64,000 nucleotides of DNA from Streptomyces sp. NBC_00258 (lineage in GTDB: Bacteria; Actinomycetota; Actinomycetes; Streptomycetales; Streptomycetaceae), in NCBI RefSeq assembly GCF_036182465.1, contig NZ_CP108081.1, forward strand, positions 8,742,001 through 8,806,000, written 5' to 3'. A program made the position numbers and the translations under genes. Numbering within the stretch: position 1 is the stretch's first letter; every line of letters starts with the position of its first letter. The notes beneath the pieces are model-generated. The model did not search any database, was not told the origin of the DNA, and worked only from the letters and a program-made list of their open reading frames with translations. Shown here piece after piece: positions 16,438 to 23,033 of the stretch.

Positions 16438-17595
16438 ATGGCCGAGGCCTACATAGTCGAAGCGGTCCGTACGCCCGTGGGGCGCCGGAAGGGCGGTCTC
16501 GGCGGGGTCCATCCCGCCGACCTGGGCGCGCATGTGCTGAAGGCCCTGGTCGCGCGGTCCGGGGTCGACCCGGCCGCGGTCGAGGACGTCGTCTTCGGGT
16601 GTCTGGACACCGTCGGGCCGCAGGCGGGGGACATCGCGCGGACGTGCTGGCTGGCGGCCGGGCTGCCCGAGGAGGTGCCCGGGGTGACGATCGACCGGCA
16701 GTGCGGGTCCTCGCAGCAGGCCGTGCACTTCGCCGCGCAGGGTGTTCTGTCCGGCACGCAGGACCTGGTGGTCGCGGGCGGCGTCCAGAACATGACTCAG
16801 ATCCCCATCGCCTTCGCCTCCCGCCAGGCCGCGGAGCCGCTGGGGCTCACGGAGGGGCCGTTCGCGGGGAGCGAGGGGTGGCGGGCGCGGTACGGGGACC
16901 GGCCCGTCAACCAGTTCTACGGCGCCGAGCTGATCGCCGAGAAGTGGGGGATCAGCCGGCGGGACCAGGAGGAGTTCGCCCTGCGGTCGCATCAGCGGGC
17001 GATCCGGGCGATCGACGAGGGACGTTTCGAGCGGGAGGTCGTGCCGTTCGGGGACGTCACGGTCGACGAGGGGCCGCGGCGGGACACCTCACTGGAGAAG
17101 ATGGCCGGGCTGAAGCCGGTCGTGGAGGGCGGCACCATCACCGCCGCCTGTTCCTCCCAGGTCTCCGACGGCGCGGCCGCGATGCTCCTCGCCTCCGAGC
17201 GGGCCGTGCGGGAGCACGGGCTCACGCCTCGGGCGCGGGTTCACCATCTTTCCGTGCGGGGGGAGGATCCGATACGGATGCTGTCGGCGCCGATTCCGGC
17301 CACCGCGTACGCCTTGAGGAAGGCCGGGATGTCCATCGGTGACATCGACCTCGTCGAGATCAACGAGGCGTTCGCGCCTGTGGTGCTCGCCTGGTTGAAG
17401 GAGACCGGGGCGGATCCCGACAAGGTCAATGTCAACGGGGGCGCCATTGCCTTGGGGCACCCGTTGGGGGCGACCGGGGTGAAGCTGATGACCACGCTGC
17501 TGCATGAACTGGAGCGGACCGGGGGGCGGTTCGGGTTGCAGACCATGTGTGAGGGCGGGGGCCAGGCGAACGTGACGATTGTTGAGCGGCTTTAG
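16438..17595 (+). CDS. fadA6: Acetyl-CoA acetyltransferase (thiolase), FadA6-like
   Basis: A 385-residue thiolase. It has the nucleophilic Cys89 in DRQCGSSQQAVH, the His341 motif GGAIALGHPLGATG and the second catalytic Cys371 in TMCEGGGQANV. It cleaves a 3-oxoacyl-CoA with CoA. Position in the cluster (ipdF-kstR2-fadA6, facing ipdC) matches FadA6 of the mycobacterial KstR2 regulon, which acts late in the breakdown of steroid rings C and D. ATG at 16438 follows CGAGGAGTCGTC. It is separated from kstR2 by a 9-bp tandem repeat and is followed by a GGGTGC hexamer run and a palindromic repeat before the convergent ipdC. Confidence 0.92.
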   Translation: MAEAYIVEAVRTPVGRRKGGLGGVHPADLGAHVLKALVARSGVDPAAVEDVVFGCLDTVGPQAGDIARTCWLAAGLPEEVPGVTIDRQCGSSQQAVHFAAQGVLSGTQDLVVAGGVQNMTQIPIAFASRQAAEPLGLTEGPFAGSEGWRARYGDRPVNQFYGAELIAEKWGISRRDQEEFALRSHQRAIRAIDEGRFEREVVPFGDVTVDEGPRRDTSLEKMAGLKPVVEGGTITAACSSQVSDGAAAMLLASERAVREHGLTPRARVHHLSVRGEDPIRMLSAPIPATAYALRKAGMSIGDIDLVEINEAFAPVVLAWLKETGADPDKVNVNGGAIALGHPLGATGVKLMTTLLHELERTGGRFGLQTMCEGGGQANVTIVERL

Positions 17596-17605
17596 GTTGT
17601 TCGGT

Positions 17606-17636
17606 CGGGTGCGGGTGCGGGTGCGGGTGCGGGTGG
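17606..17636. repeat. Short GGGTGC tandem run
   Basis: Four copies of gggtgc and a degenerate fifth lie immediately downstream of fadA6, next to copy B of the palindromic repeat. It looks like a simple-sequence expansion and has no evident function. Confidence 0.7.
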
Positions 17637-17706
17637 GGTGTGGCTGGTCGCGCCCACGCGGCGGAGCCGCAGAGTGTCACAGCTCCGCGCCCCTGAAAGA
17701 AGGGCG
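17637..17706. repeat. Intergenic palindromic repeat, copy B
   Basis: A variant copy lying between the convergent fadA6 and ipdC. It contains ggctggtcgcgcccacgcgg, then cggagccgca, and later cagctccgcgcccctgaaag. The segment ctggtcgcgcccacgcggcg is identical to copy A. It probably serves as a bidirectional terminator between the two operons. Confidence 0.65.
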
Positions 17707-17707
17707 C

Positions 17708-18763
17708 TCATGGTGAGCCGGGGTCTGGGAGCGCGCGGAGTGTTTCCCGGGCCTCCGCCATCACCCGAGCTACCAGCTCCGCGCACGACGGCAGGTCCTC
17801 GATCAGCCCCGCCACCTGGCCCGAGGCCATCACCCCCAGATCGGTGCGGCCCTCGACCATCGAGGCGCGCAGCAGCATCGGGGTGTTGGCGGCGAGGAGG
17901 ACCTGGCTCCAGGTCAGGTTCTTGCCGTGTTTCATCGCCAGGCCGTCGCGGATCAGTTGCGGCCAGGTGAGGCCAGAGAGCTTTCGGAAGCGGGCGGCCC
18001 GGCGTATCGCCCGGGTCAGCGTTCTCGTGCGGCCCGCCTCCTCAAGGGAGTTGACGAGGTCCGTGCGGAGCATGCGGTGGGGGAGGCCGTCCACGGCTGT
18101 CGTCACCGTCACGTCCTTCACCGTGGCCGCGAGGTACTGGGCCTTCACCGCGTCCGGGACCGTGGAGTCGGAGGTCAGGAGGAAGCGGGTGCCCATGGCG
18201 ATGCCCGCCGCGCCGTACGCGAGTGCCGCGACCAGACCCCGGCCGTCGAAGAAGCCGCCCGCCGCGATCACCGGTATGTCCACGGCGTCCACGACCTGGG
18301 GGAGGAGCACGGTGGTCGCCACCTCGCCGGTGTGACCGCCGCCCTCGCCGCCCTGCACGATCACCGCGTCCGCGCCCCAGGCAGCGACCTTCTCCGCGTG
18401 ACGGCGGGCCCCGATCGACGGGATGACGACGACTCCCGCGTCCTTGAGTTCGGCGATCAGCTCACGGGAGGGCGCGAGCGCGAAGGAGGCGACCTTCACC
18501 TCCTCCTCGACGATCAGCCGGACACGGTCGCGGGCGTCCCCCGCGTCCGCGCGCAGGTTCACACCGAACGGCGCGTCCGTACGGGACCTGACCTCCCGGA
18601 CCGCCTCCCGCAACTGGGCGAGGGTCATCGTCGCGGAGGCCAGGATGCCCAGCGCTCCCGCGTTCGCCGAGGCGGAGACCAGACGCGGCCCCGCCACCCA
18701 GCCCATCCCGGTCTGCACGATCGGGTACCGGACGCCGGCCAGTTTCGTGAGCGCGGTCTCCAT
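17708..18763 (-). CDS. ipdC: FMN-dependent nitronate monooxygenase-family enzyme, IpdC-like
   Basis: A 351-residue TIM-barrel flavoprotein of the nitronate monooxygenase / 2-nitropropane dioxygenase family. The FMN-binding signatures are GGEGGGHTG (138-146), AAGGFFDGRG (167-176) and GIAMGTRF (187-194). The N-terminus (TKLAGVRYPIVQTGMGWVAG) and the C-terminal basic region match IpdC (Rv3553), a flavin-dependent reductase or hydroxylating step in HIP-CoA catabolism. ATG at 18763 overlaps the ipdB stop (TGATG), so it is the last gene of the coupled echA20-ipdA-ipdB-ipdC unit. Generic nitronate monooxygenase activity is the alternative, but the neighbours make it unlikely. Confidence 0.9.
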   Translation of the reverse strand: METALTKLAGVRYPIVQTGMGWVAGPRLVSASANAGALGILASATMTLAQLREAVREVRSRTDAPFGVNLRADAGDARDRVRLIVEEEVKVASFALAPSRELIAELKDAGVVVIPSIGARRHAEKVAAWGADAVIVQGGEGGGHTGEVATTVLLPQVVDAVDIPVIAAGGFFDGRGLVAALAYGAAGIAMGTRFLLTSDSTVPDAVKAQYLAATVKDVTVTTAVDGLPHRMLRTDLVNSLEEAGRTRTLTRAIRRAARFRKLSGLTWPQLIRDGLAMKHGKNLTWSQVLLAANTPMLLRASMVEGRTDLGVMASGQVAGLIEDLPSCAELVARVMAEARETLRALPDPGSP

Positions 18764-19569
18764 CAGCCCGGGACCTCACGGTCGCGCAGCCCCTGCGGGT
18801 CGATGACCTCGCGGATCAACTCCAGCTCCGCCGGGGTCGGTTCGCGGGTGTACGGGACCTCGTCGGGAACCGTCGGCTCGAACCCGGTCGCCGCCAGGAT
18901 CTCCTCGACCGTCACTCCCGGATGCAGCGAGGCGAGCCGCATCGAGTGGTCCGGGGTCGCGAAGTCGAACACTCCCAGGTTCGACACGACCCGGGGGATG
19001 CGGTGGAAGCGGGTCGCCGTGGGACCGGCCGCCGCCGCGCTGTCGTATCCCACCCCGCTGATCATGTCGACCTTCTCGACGAAGACCCGTGTCGAGTGCT
19101 TGGGCACCCAGTAACTGACCGGGTTGTTCAGGGTGTTGACGGGCGCGCCCCGCACCCCGAGCAGCTGTCGCGCGGGCCGCTCCCAGTCGCCGATGCAGGA
19201 GATGTTCTGGTTGCCGAAGCGGTCGATCTGGCTCGCGCCCATCATCACGTGCCGACGCCCGCCGGTGACCATCGTGAGATGCCTGCGGTAGGGCAGCCAG
19301 CCCTCGGGCGTGCCGTCCGGGCCGACCAGCATCGCCTCGCCGTCCGTGAGCAGGAGATCCGGGGCGAAGGTCCGCCGGGCGAGCCTGGCCCCGACCGAGG
19401 GGACTGCACCCATGGGGCTGGCGAGCACCTCGCCGTTGTCCCGCCAGGCCTCGGCGCAGGCGATCACGCAGTACTCGGCGCGGGTGGGTGCGAGGAGAGG
19501 GGTGCGGGCGGGCGGGGGGAGCGGGGCGCCGGTGGGCGGGACAGGGGAGGGGCTGGTCGCGTCCGTCAT
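18763..19569 (-). CDS. ipdB: CoA-transferase-fold ring-opening hydrolase, beta subunit (IpdB)
   Basis: A 268-residue family I CoA-transferase-like protein. The segments GEVLASPMGAVPSVGA, MMGASQIDRFGNQN and VDMISGVGYDS and the C-terminal HPGVTVEEILAATGFEP resemble IpdB (Rv3552). With IpdA it forms the heteromeric hydrolase that opens the last steroid ring by C-C cleavage (COCHEA-CoA hydrolase) rather than transferring CoA. The first 30 residues are a Pro/Ala-rich extension. ATG at 19569 overlaps the ipdA stop region; the frame stays open much further upstream, but that part lies over ipdA. It is coupled at its 3' end to ipdC. Confidence 0.92.
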   Translation of the reverse strand: MTDATSPSPVPPTGAPLPPPARTPLLAPTRAEYCVIACAEAWRDNGEVLASPMGAVPSVGARLARRTFAPDLLLTDGEAMLVGPDGTPEGWLPYRRHLTMVTGGRRHVMMGASQIDRFGNQNISCIGDWERPARQLLGVRGAPVNTLNNPVSYWVPKHSTRVFVEKVDMISGVGYDSAAAAGPTATRFHRIPRVVSNLGVFDFATPDHSMRLASLHPGVTVEEILAATGFEPTVPDEVPYTREPTPAELELIREVIDPQGLRDREVPG

Positions 19570-20420
19570 CGCCGCTCCTCGTGCCAGGCCTGTGCGGCCG
19601 ACTGGTAGGCCTTCTCGTCCCCGTACAGGAACCGCTCGCTGAACTCGGGCCACGGCGTCGTCGCGTACAGCTTCTGGAAGGGCTCGTCGCGGTCGTGGTC
19701 GGGGACGCAGGAGGTGGGGTGTGCGCCACCGGGCGTCTCGACGACTCCCGTGACCGAGTGCCGGTTGACCAGGAGGGTCTGCGGTACCGCGTCGTCGAAG
19801 CGGTCCACGAGCCGCTCGCAGGAGACGTACGCATCGTCCGCGGCCTCGCAGAAGAGGTCGTCGAAGTACGGGTCCGGGCCCAGGTACTGGCCGTTGCCCG
19901 AACGGTCCGCGCGGTTGACGTGGACGAGTGCCGCGTCCATGCGCAGGGCCGGCATGGCGACGAAGGTCTCCCGGATCCCGGTCGACGGGTCCTCGTACGG
20001 CGAAGTGACCGTCCGCAGGCCGGGGTTGACCCGCATGACGTCCGAGCCGATGCCCGCCCGGACCGGCATGAAGGGCAGCCGGTTCGCGGCGGCGTGCAGC
20101 CCCCACATGAACATCGCCTCGTCGACCTCCGTCAGCTCGAAGGCCCCGCTCTGCCGGGCGGCACGGTAGTGCGGCTCCAAGGGGATCGAGTCGAGCGTCA
20201 CGAAGGCCGCGACGAGCCCCCGGATCCGCCCCGCGGCGGCGAGCATCCCGACGTCCGGGCCGCCGTACGACACGATCGTGAGGTCCGTGATCTCGGAGCG
20301 GAGCAGCGCTCTCACCAGGGCCATCGGCTTGCGGCGCGAGCCCCATCCGCCGATGCCGAGGGTCATCCCGCTCCGGAGCCGGGAGACGACCTCGTCGGCC
20401 GTCATCGTCTTGTCACTCAC
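19566..20420 (-). CDS. ipdA: CoA-transferase-fold ring-opening hydrolase, alpha subunit (IpdA)
   Basis: A 284-residue alpha-type CoA-transferase-family protein. The N-terminal glycine loop MTLGIGGWGSRRKPMALVRA and the segments VSYGGPDVGMLAAAG, ELTEVDEAMFMWG and LVHVNRADRSGNGQYLG are characteristic of IpdA (Rv3551). It is the partner of IpdB in hydrolytic opening of steroid ring C-derived COCHEA-CoA. Start is the GTG at 20420, with AAGGAGG about ten bases upstream; a second possible start is the ATG at 20405. Its 5' end overlaps the echA20 stop by eight nucleotides, so both are on one coupled transcript. Confidence 0.93.
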   Translation of the reverse strand: MSDKTMTADEVVSRLRSGMTLGIGGWGSRRKPMALVRALLRSEITDLTIVSYGGPDVGMLAAAGRIRGLVAAFVTLDSIPLEPHYRAARQSGAFELTEVDEAMFMWGLHAAANRLPFMPVRAGIGSDVMRVNPGLRTVTSPYEDPSTGIRETFVAMPALRMDAALVHVNRADRSGNGQYLGPDPYFDDLFCEAADDAYVSCERLVDRFDDAVPQTLLVNRHSVTGVVETPGGAHPTSCVPDHDRDEPFQKLYATTPWPEFSERFLYGDEKAYQSAAQAWHEERR

Positions 20421-21192
20421 CTGCGCCCCCTCCTTCCTGATCCCTTCCGACTTCCCGATCCCTTCCGAACGTGTCCCGGACCCGGTCGCCCACCCCCGCG
20501 AGGTTCGCCTCGAAGGTGAAGCCCTGCTCGAAGCGGTAGCTGCGGCGCACGTCCACGGGGTCGATGCCGTTGATCGCGGCCTTGGCGAGCCGGATCAGCT
20601 GCCCGTCCTTGCTCGCGATCGAACGGGCCAACTCCAGGACGGCGGCACGCAGTTCGTCGCGCGGCACGACCCGCCACACCGACCCGTGCCGGTGCAGCTC
20701 GGCCGCGGTCGCCGTGCGCGAGGTGTAGTACAGCGCGCGCATCAGATGCTGCGGCACCAGCCGGGCCAGATGGGTGGCCGCGCCCAGGGCGCCCCGGTCC
20801 AGCTCGGGCAGGCCGAAGGTCGCGTCCTCGCTCGCCACGATCGCGTCAGCGTTGCCCACCAGGCCTATCCCGCCGCCCAGACAGAAGCCGTGCACCTCCG
20901 CCACCACGGGCACCTCGCACTCGTACACCGCGGCGAAGGCGTCGGCGCAGCCGCGGTTGGCGCCGAGCAGCGCGCTGCCGCCCTGCGCCTGTATCTCCTT
21001 GATGTCCACGCCCGCGTTGAACCCCCGCCCCTCGGCGGCCAGCACCACACAGCGGACCTCGGTGTCGCGGCCCGCCGCGCGCAGGGCGTCGGCCAGCTCG
21101 AACCAGCCGCGCACCGGCAGCGCGTTCACGGGCGGGAAGTCGACCGTGACGACGGAAATCCCCTTTTCCGGGGACGAGGTGGAGACACCCAT
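20413..21192 (-). CDS. echA20: Enoyl-CoA hydratase-family ring hydrolase, EchA20-like
   Basis: A 259-residue crotonase-fold protein. It has the oxyanion-hole segments EGRGFNAGVDIKE and GFCLGGGIGLVGN, and further EchA20-type stretches ATFGLPELDRGALGAATHL and RLVPQHLMRALYYTSR. EchA20 (Rv3550) hydrolyses the bicyclic HIEC-CoA intermediate, opening steroid ring D. The frame could begin at 21222, but that ATG lies inside the KstR2-like palindrome. The ATG at 21192 gives MGVSTSSPEKGISVVTVDFP, which aligns with the start of the mycobacterial protein, so it is preferred. It heads the echA20-ipdA-ipdB-ipdC operon and is divergent from two SDR genes. Confidence 0.92.
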   Translation of the reverse strand: MGVSTSSPEKGISVVTVDFPPVNALPVRGWFELADALRAAGRDTEVRCVVLAAEGRGFNAGVDIKEIQAQGGSALLGANRGCADAFAAVYECEVPVVAEVHGFCLGGGIGLVGNADAIVASEDATFGLPELDRGALGAATHLARLVPQHLMRALYYTSRTATAAELHRHGSVWRVVPRDELRAAVLELARSIASKDGQLIRLAKAAINGIDPVDVRRSYRFEQGFTFEANLAGVGDRVRDTFGRDREVGRDQEGGGAGE

Positions 21193-21211
21193 CAGCTCAT
21201 CAGCTACCTTT

Positions 21212-21229
21212 CGACCAAACATTTGTTAG
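21212..21229. promoter_or_regulatory. KstR2-like operator between echA20 and the SDR pair
   Basis: An 18-bp palindrome CGACCAAACATTTGTTAG. Its 14-bp core ACCAAACATTTGTT fits AnCAArnnyTTGnT, deviating symmetrically from the KstR2 consensus at the two G/C positions. It lies in the divergent region between starts at 21192 (minus) and 21279 (plus). It matches the complement of the site at 14910-14927 at 15 of 18 positions. Confidence 0.78.
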
Positions 21230-21278
21230 GTGCGCCAGTTGTGAAGGTAACAGCCAACACCGACGAGTGGGAGGCCCT

Positions 21279-22046
21279 GTGGACAAACGGCTCGTGGTGG
21301 TCACCGGCGGCACCCGGGGCGTCGGCGCCGGCATCGCCCGCGCGTTTGTCGAGGCGGGCGCCGAGGTCGTGGTCTGTGCGCGCAGACCGCCCGAAGCGCC
21401 GGTCGAAGGCGTCGAGTTCGTCCCCCTCGATCTGCGGGACCCACCGGCCGTGCGCGCCTTCTTCGACGGGCTGCCCCGCGTCGACGTCCTGGTCAACAAC
21501 GCGGGCGGCGCCCCCTACCGGCTGCTCGCGGAGACGGACGCCGAGCGGCACGCGCGCGTGATCGAACTCAACCTCACCGCACCGCTGACGGCGTCCCTGG
21601 CGGCGTACGAGCAGCTCAAGCGCGCGCGTGGCTCCGTCGTGATGATCGGCAGCGTCAGCGGGACACGGCCCTCGCCGGGCACGGCGGCCTACGGGGCGGC
21701 CAAGGCGGGCCTGGGGAACCTCGCGCGCTCGATGGCCGTGGAGTGGGCGCCGGACGTGCGGGTGAACACCCTCGTCGTCGGGATGGTCCGCACCGAGCTG
21801 TCCCACCTCCACTACGGGGGCGAGGACGGCATCGAGGCCGTCGCGCGCACCGTCCCCATGGGGCGGCTCGCCGAGCCCCTGGACGTCGGCAGGGCTGCCG
21901 TCTTCCTGGCGTCGGACGCCGCCGCGTACATCACCGGGGCCGGCCTCCTCGTGCACGGCGGCGGCGAGCGGCCCGCCTTCCTGGACGCGGCGACCGCCAA
22001 CAAGGAACAGGCCGACGAGGAGAAAGAGGGAGGAGAAGCGGGATGA
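21279..22046 (+). CDS. Short-chain dehydrogenase (Rv3549c-like)
   Basis: An approximately 255-residue classical SDR. It has the nucleotide motif VVTGGTRGVGAGIA, NNAGG, the catalytic Ser in MIGSVSG and the Tyr/Lys in YGAAKAGLG. Its place beside echA20 and upstream of a second, longer SDR mirrors the Rv3549c-Rv3548c pair of the mycobacterial HIP gene cluster, so it probably oxidises a hydroxyacyl-CoA intermediate in that route. A GTG at 21279 behind GGGAGG is used; an in-frame GTG at 21267 is the alternative. The stop overlaps the ATG of the next gene (ATGA). The C-terminal tail is unusually acidic (EEKEGGEAG). Confidence 0.88.
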   Translation: MDKRLVVVTGGTRGVGAGIARAFVEAGAEVVVCARRPPEAPVEGVEFVPLDLRDPPAVRAFFDGLPRVDVLVNNAGGAPYRLLAETDAERHARVIELNLTAPLTASLAAYEQLKRARGSVVMIGSVSGTRPSPGTAAYGAAKAGLGNLARSMAVEWAPDVRVNTLVVGMVRTELSHLHYGGEDGIEAVARTVPMGRLAEPLDVGRAAVFLASDAAAYITGAGLLVHGGGERPAFLDAATANKEQADEEKEGGEAG

Positions 22047-22960
22047 CTGCAGGCAGCGGAATCTGCGACGGGCGGGTCGTGATCGTCACGGGCGCGGGAC
22101 GCGGGCTCGGGCGGGCGCACGCACTCGCCTTCGCGGCGGAGGGCGCGCGCGTCGTCGTCAACGACCTGGGCGTGGGGCTCGACGGTTCGCCCGGCCCCGA
22201 CAGCCCGGCCCGGCAGGTCGTCGAGGAGATCACGGCGGCCGGCGGCGAGGCGGTGGCGCACGGCGGGGACATCGCCACGACCGAGGGCGCCGCATCCCTC
22301 GTACACACGGCCGTGGACGCCTTCGGGCGGCTCGACACGCTCGTCAACAACGCCGGGTTCCTGCGCGACCGGATGCTCGTGAACCTTGACGAGGACGACT
22401 GGGACGCCGTCATGCGCGTCCACTTGAAGGGCCACTTCCTGCCGCTGAAGCACGCCGCGGCGCACTGGCGGGCGGAGGCGAAGGCGGGGCGCGTGCCGCA
22501 GGCGCGGATCGTCAACACCAGCTCCGGAGCGGGCCTGTCGGGGTCCGTCGGGCAGGGCAACTACAGCGCCGCCAAGGCCGGGATCGTGGGGCTCACACTG
22601 GTGGCCGCCGCCGAGATGGGGCGCTACGGAGTACAGGTCAACGCCATCGCGCCCGCCGCACGGACCCGGATGACCGAGGACACCTTCGCCAAGACGATGG
22701 CGGCACCCGACAGCGGCTTCGACGCGATGGCGCCCGCGAACGTGTCGCCGCTCGTCGTCTGGCTCGGCTCCGCCGCGAGCGCCGGCGTCACCGGACGCGT
22801 CTTCGAGACCGAGGGCGGCCGCATCACGGTCATGGAGGGCTGGCGACCCGGCCCGAGCACCGACAAAGGGGCGCGATGGACCCCCGCCGAGGCCGGGGAC
22901 ACGGCCCTCAAACTGATCGCCGAGGCGGAGGCACCCCAACCGGTCTACGGAGCGCAGTAG
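22043..22960 (+). CDS. Short-chain dehydrogenase (Rv3548c-like)
   Basis: A 305-residue SDR of the longer, multifunctional-enzyme-2-like type. The nucleotide motif is TGAGRGLGRAHALAFAAEGA followed by VNDLGVGLDG, with NNAGFLRDRM, the catalytic Ser in NTSSGAG and YSAAKAG. The VNDLG segment is typical of NAD-dependent 3-hydroxyacyl-CoA dehydrogenases. Size and position correspond to Rv3548c of the KstR2 regulon. ATG at 22043 overlaps the stop of the preceding SDR and has GGAGGAGAAGCGGG upstream, so the two are coupled. It is the last gene of the steroid cluster on this side. Confidence 0.88.
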   Translation: MTAGSGICDGRVVIVTGAGRGLGRAHALAFAAEGARVVVNDLGVGLDGSPGPDSPARQVVEEITAAGGEAVAHGGDIATTEGAASLVHTAVDAFGRLDTLVNNAGFLRDRMLVNLDEDDWDAVMRVHLKGHFLPLKHAAAHWRAEAKAGRVPQARIVNTSSGAGLSGSVGQGNYSAAKAGIVGLTLVAAAEMGRYGVQVNAIAPAARTRMTEDTFAKTMAAPDSGFDAMAPANVSPLVVWLGSAASAGVTGRVFETEGGRITVMEGWRPGPSTDKGARWTPAEAGDTALKLIAEAEAPQPVYGAQ

Positions 22961-23033
22961 TGCGATCGGCGTACGACACCTAGGAGGACGACGCGCGGGG
23001 AACCCTTTGACCCCGCACCCCGTGCTCGCGAGG

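Noticed and set aside
21192..21222. Upstream ATG at 21222 as the echA20 start
   Set aside because: It lies inside the KstR2-like palindrome, and the extra ten residues have no counterpart in the mycobacterial protein.
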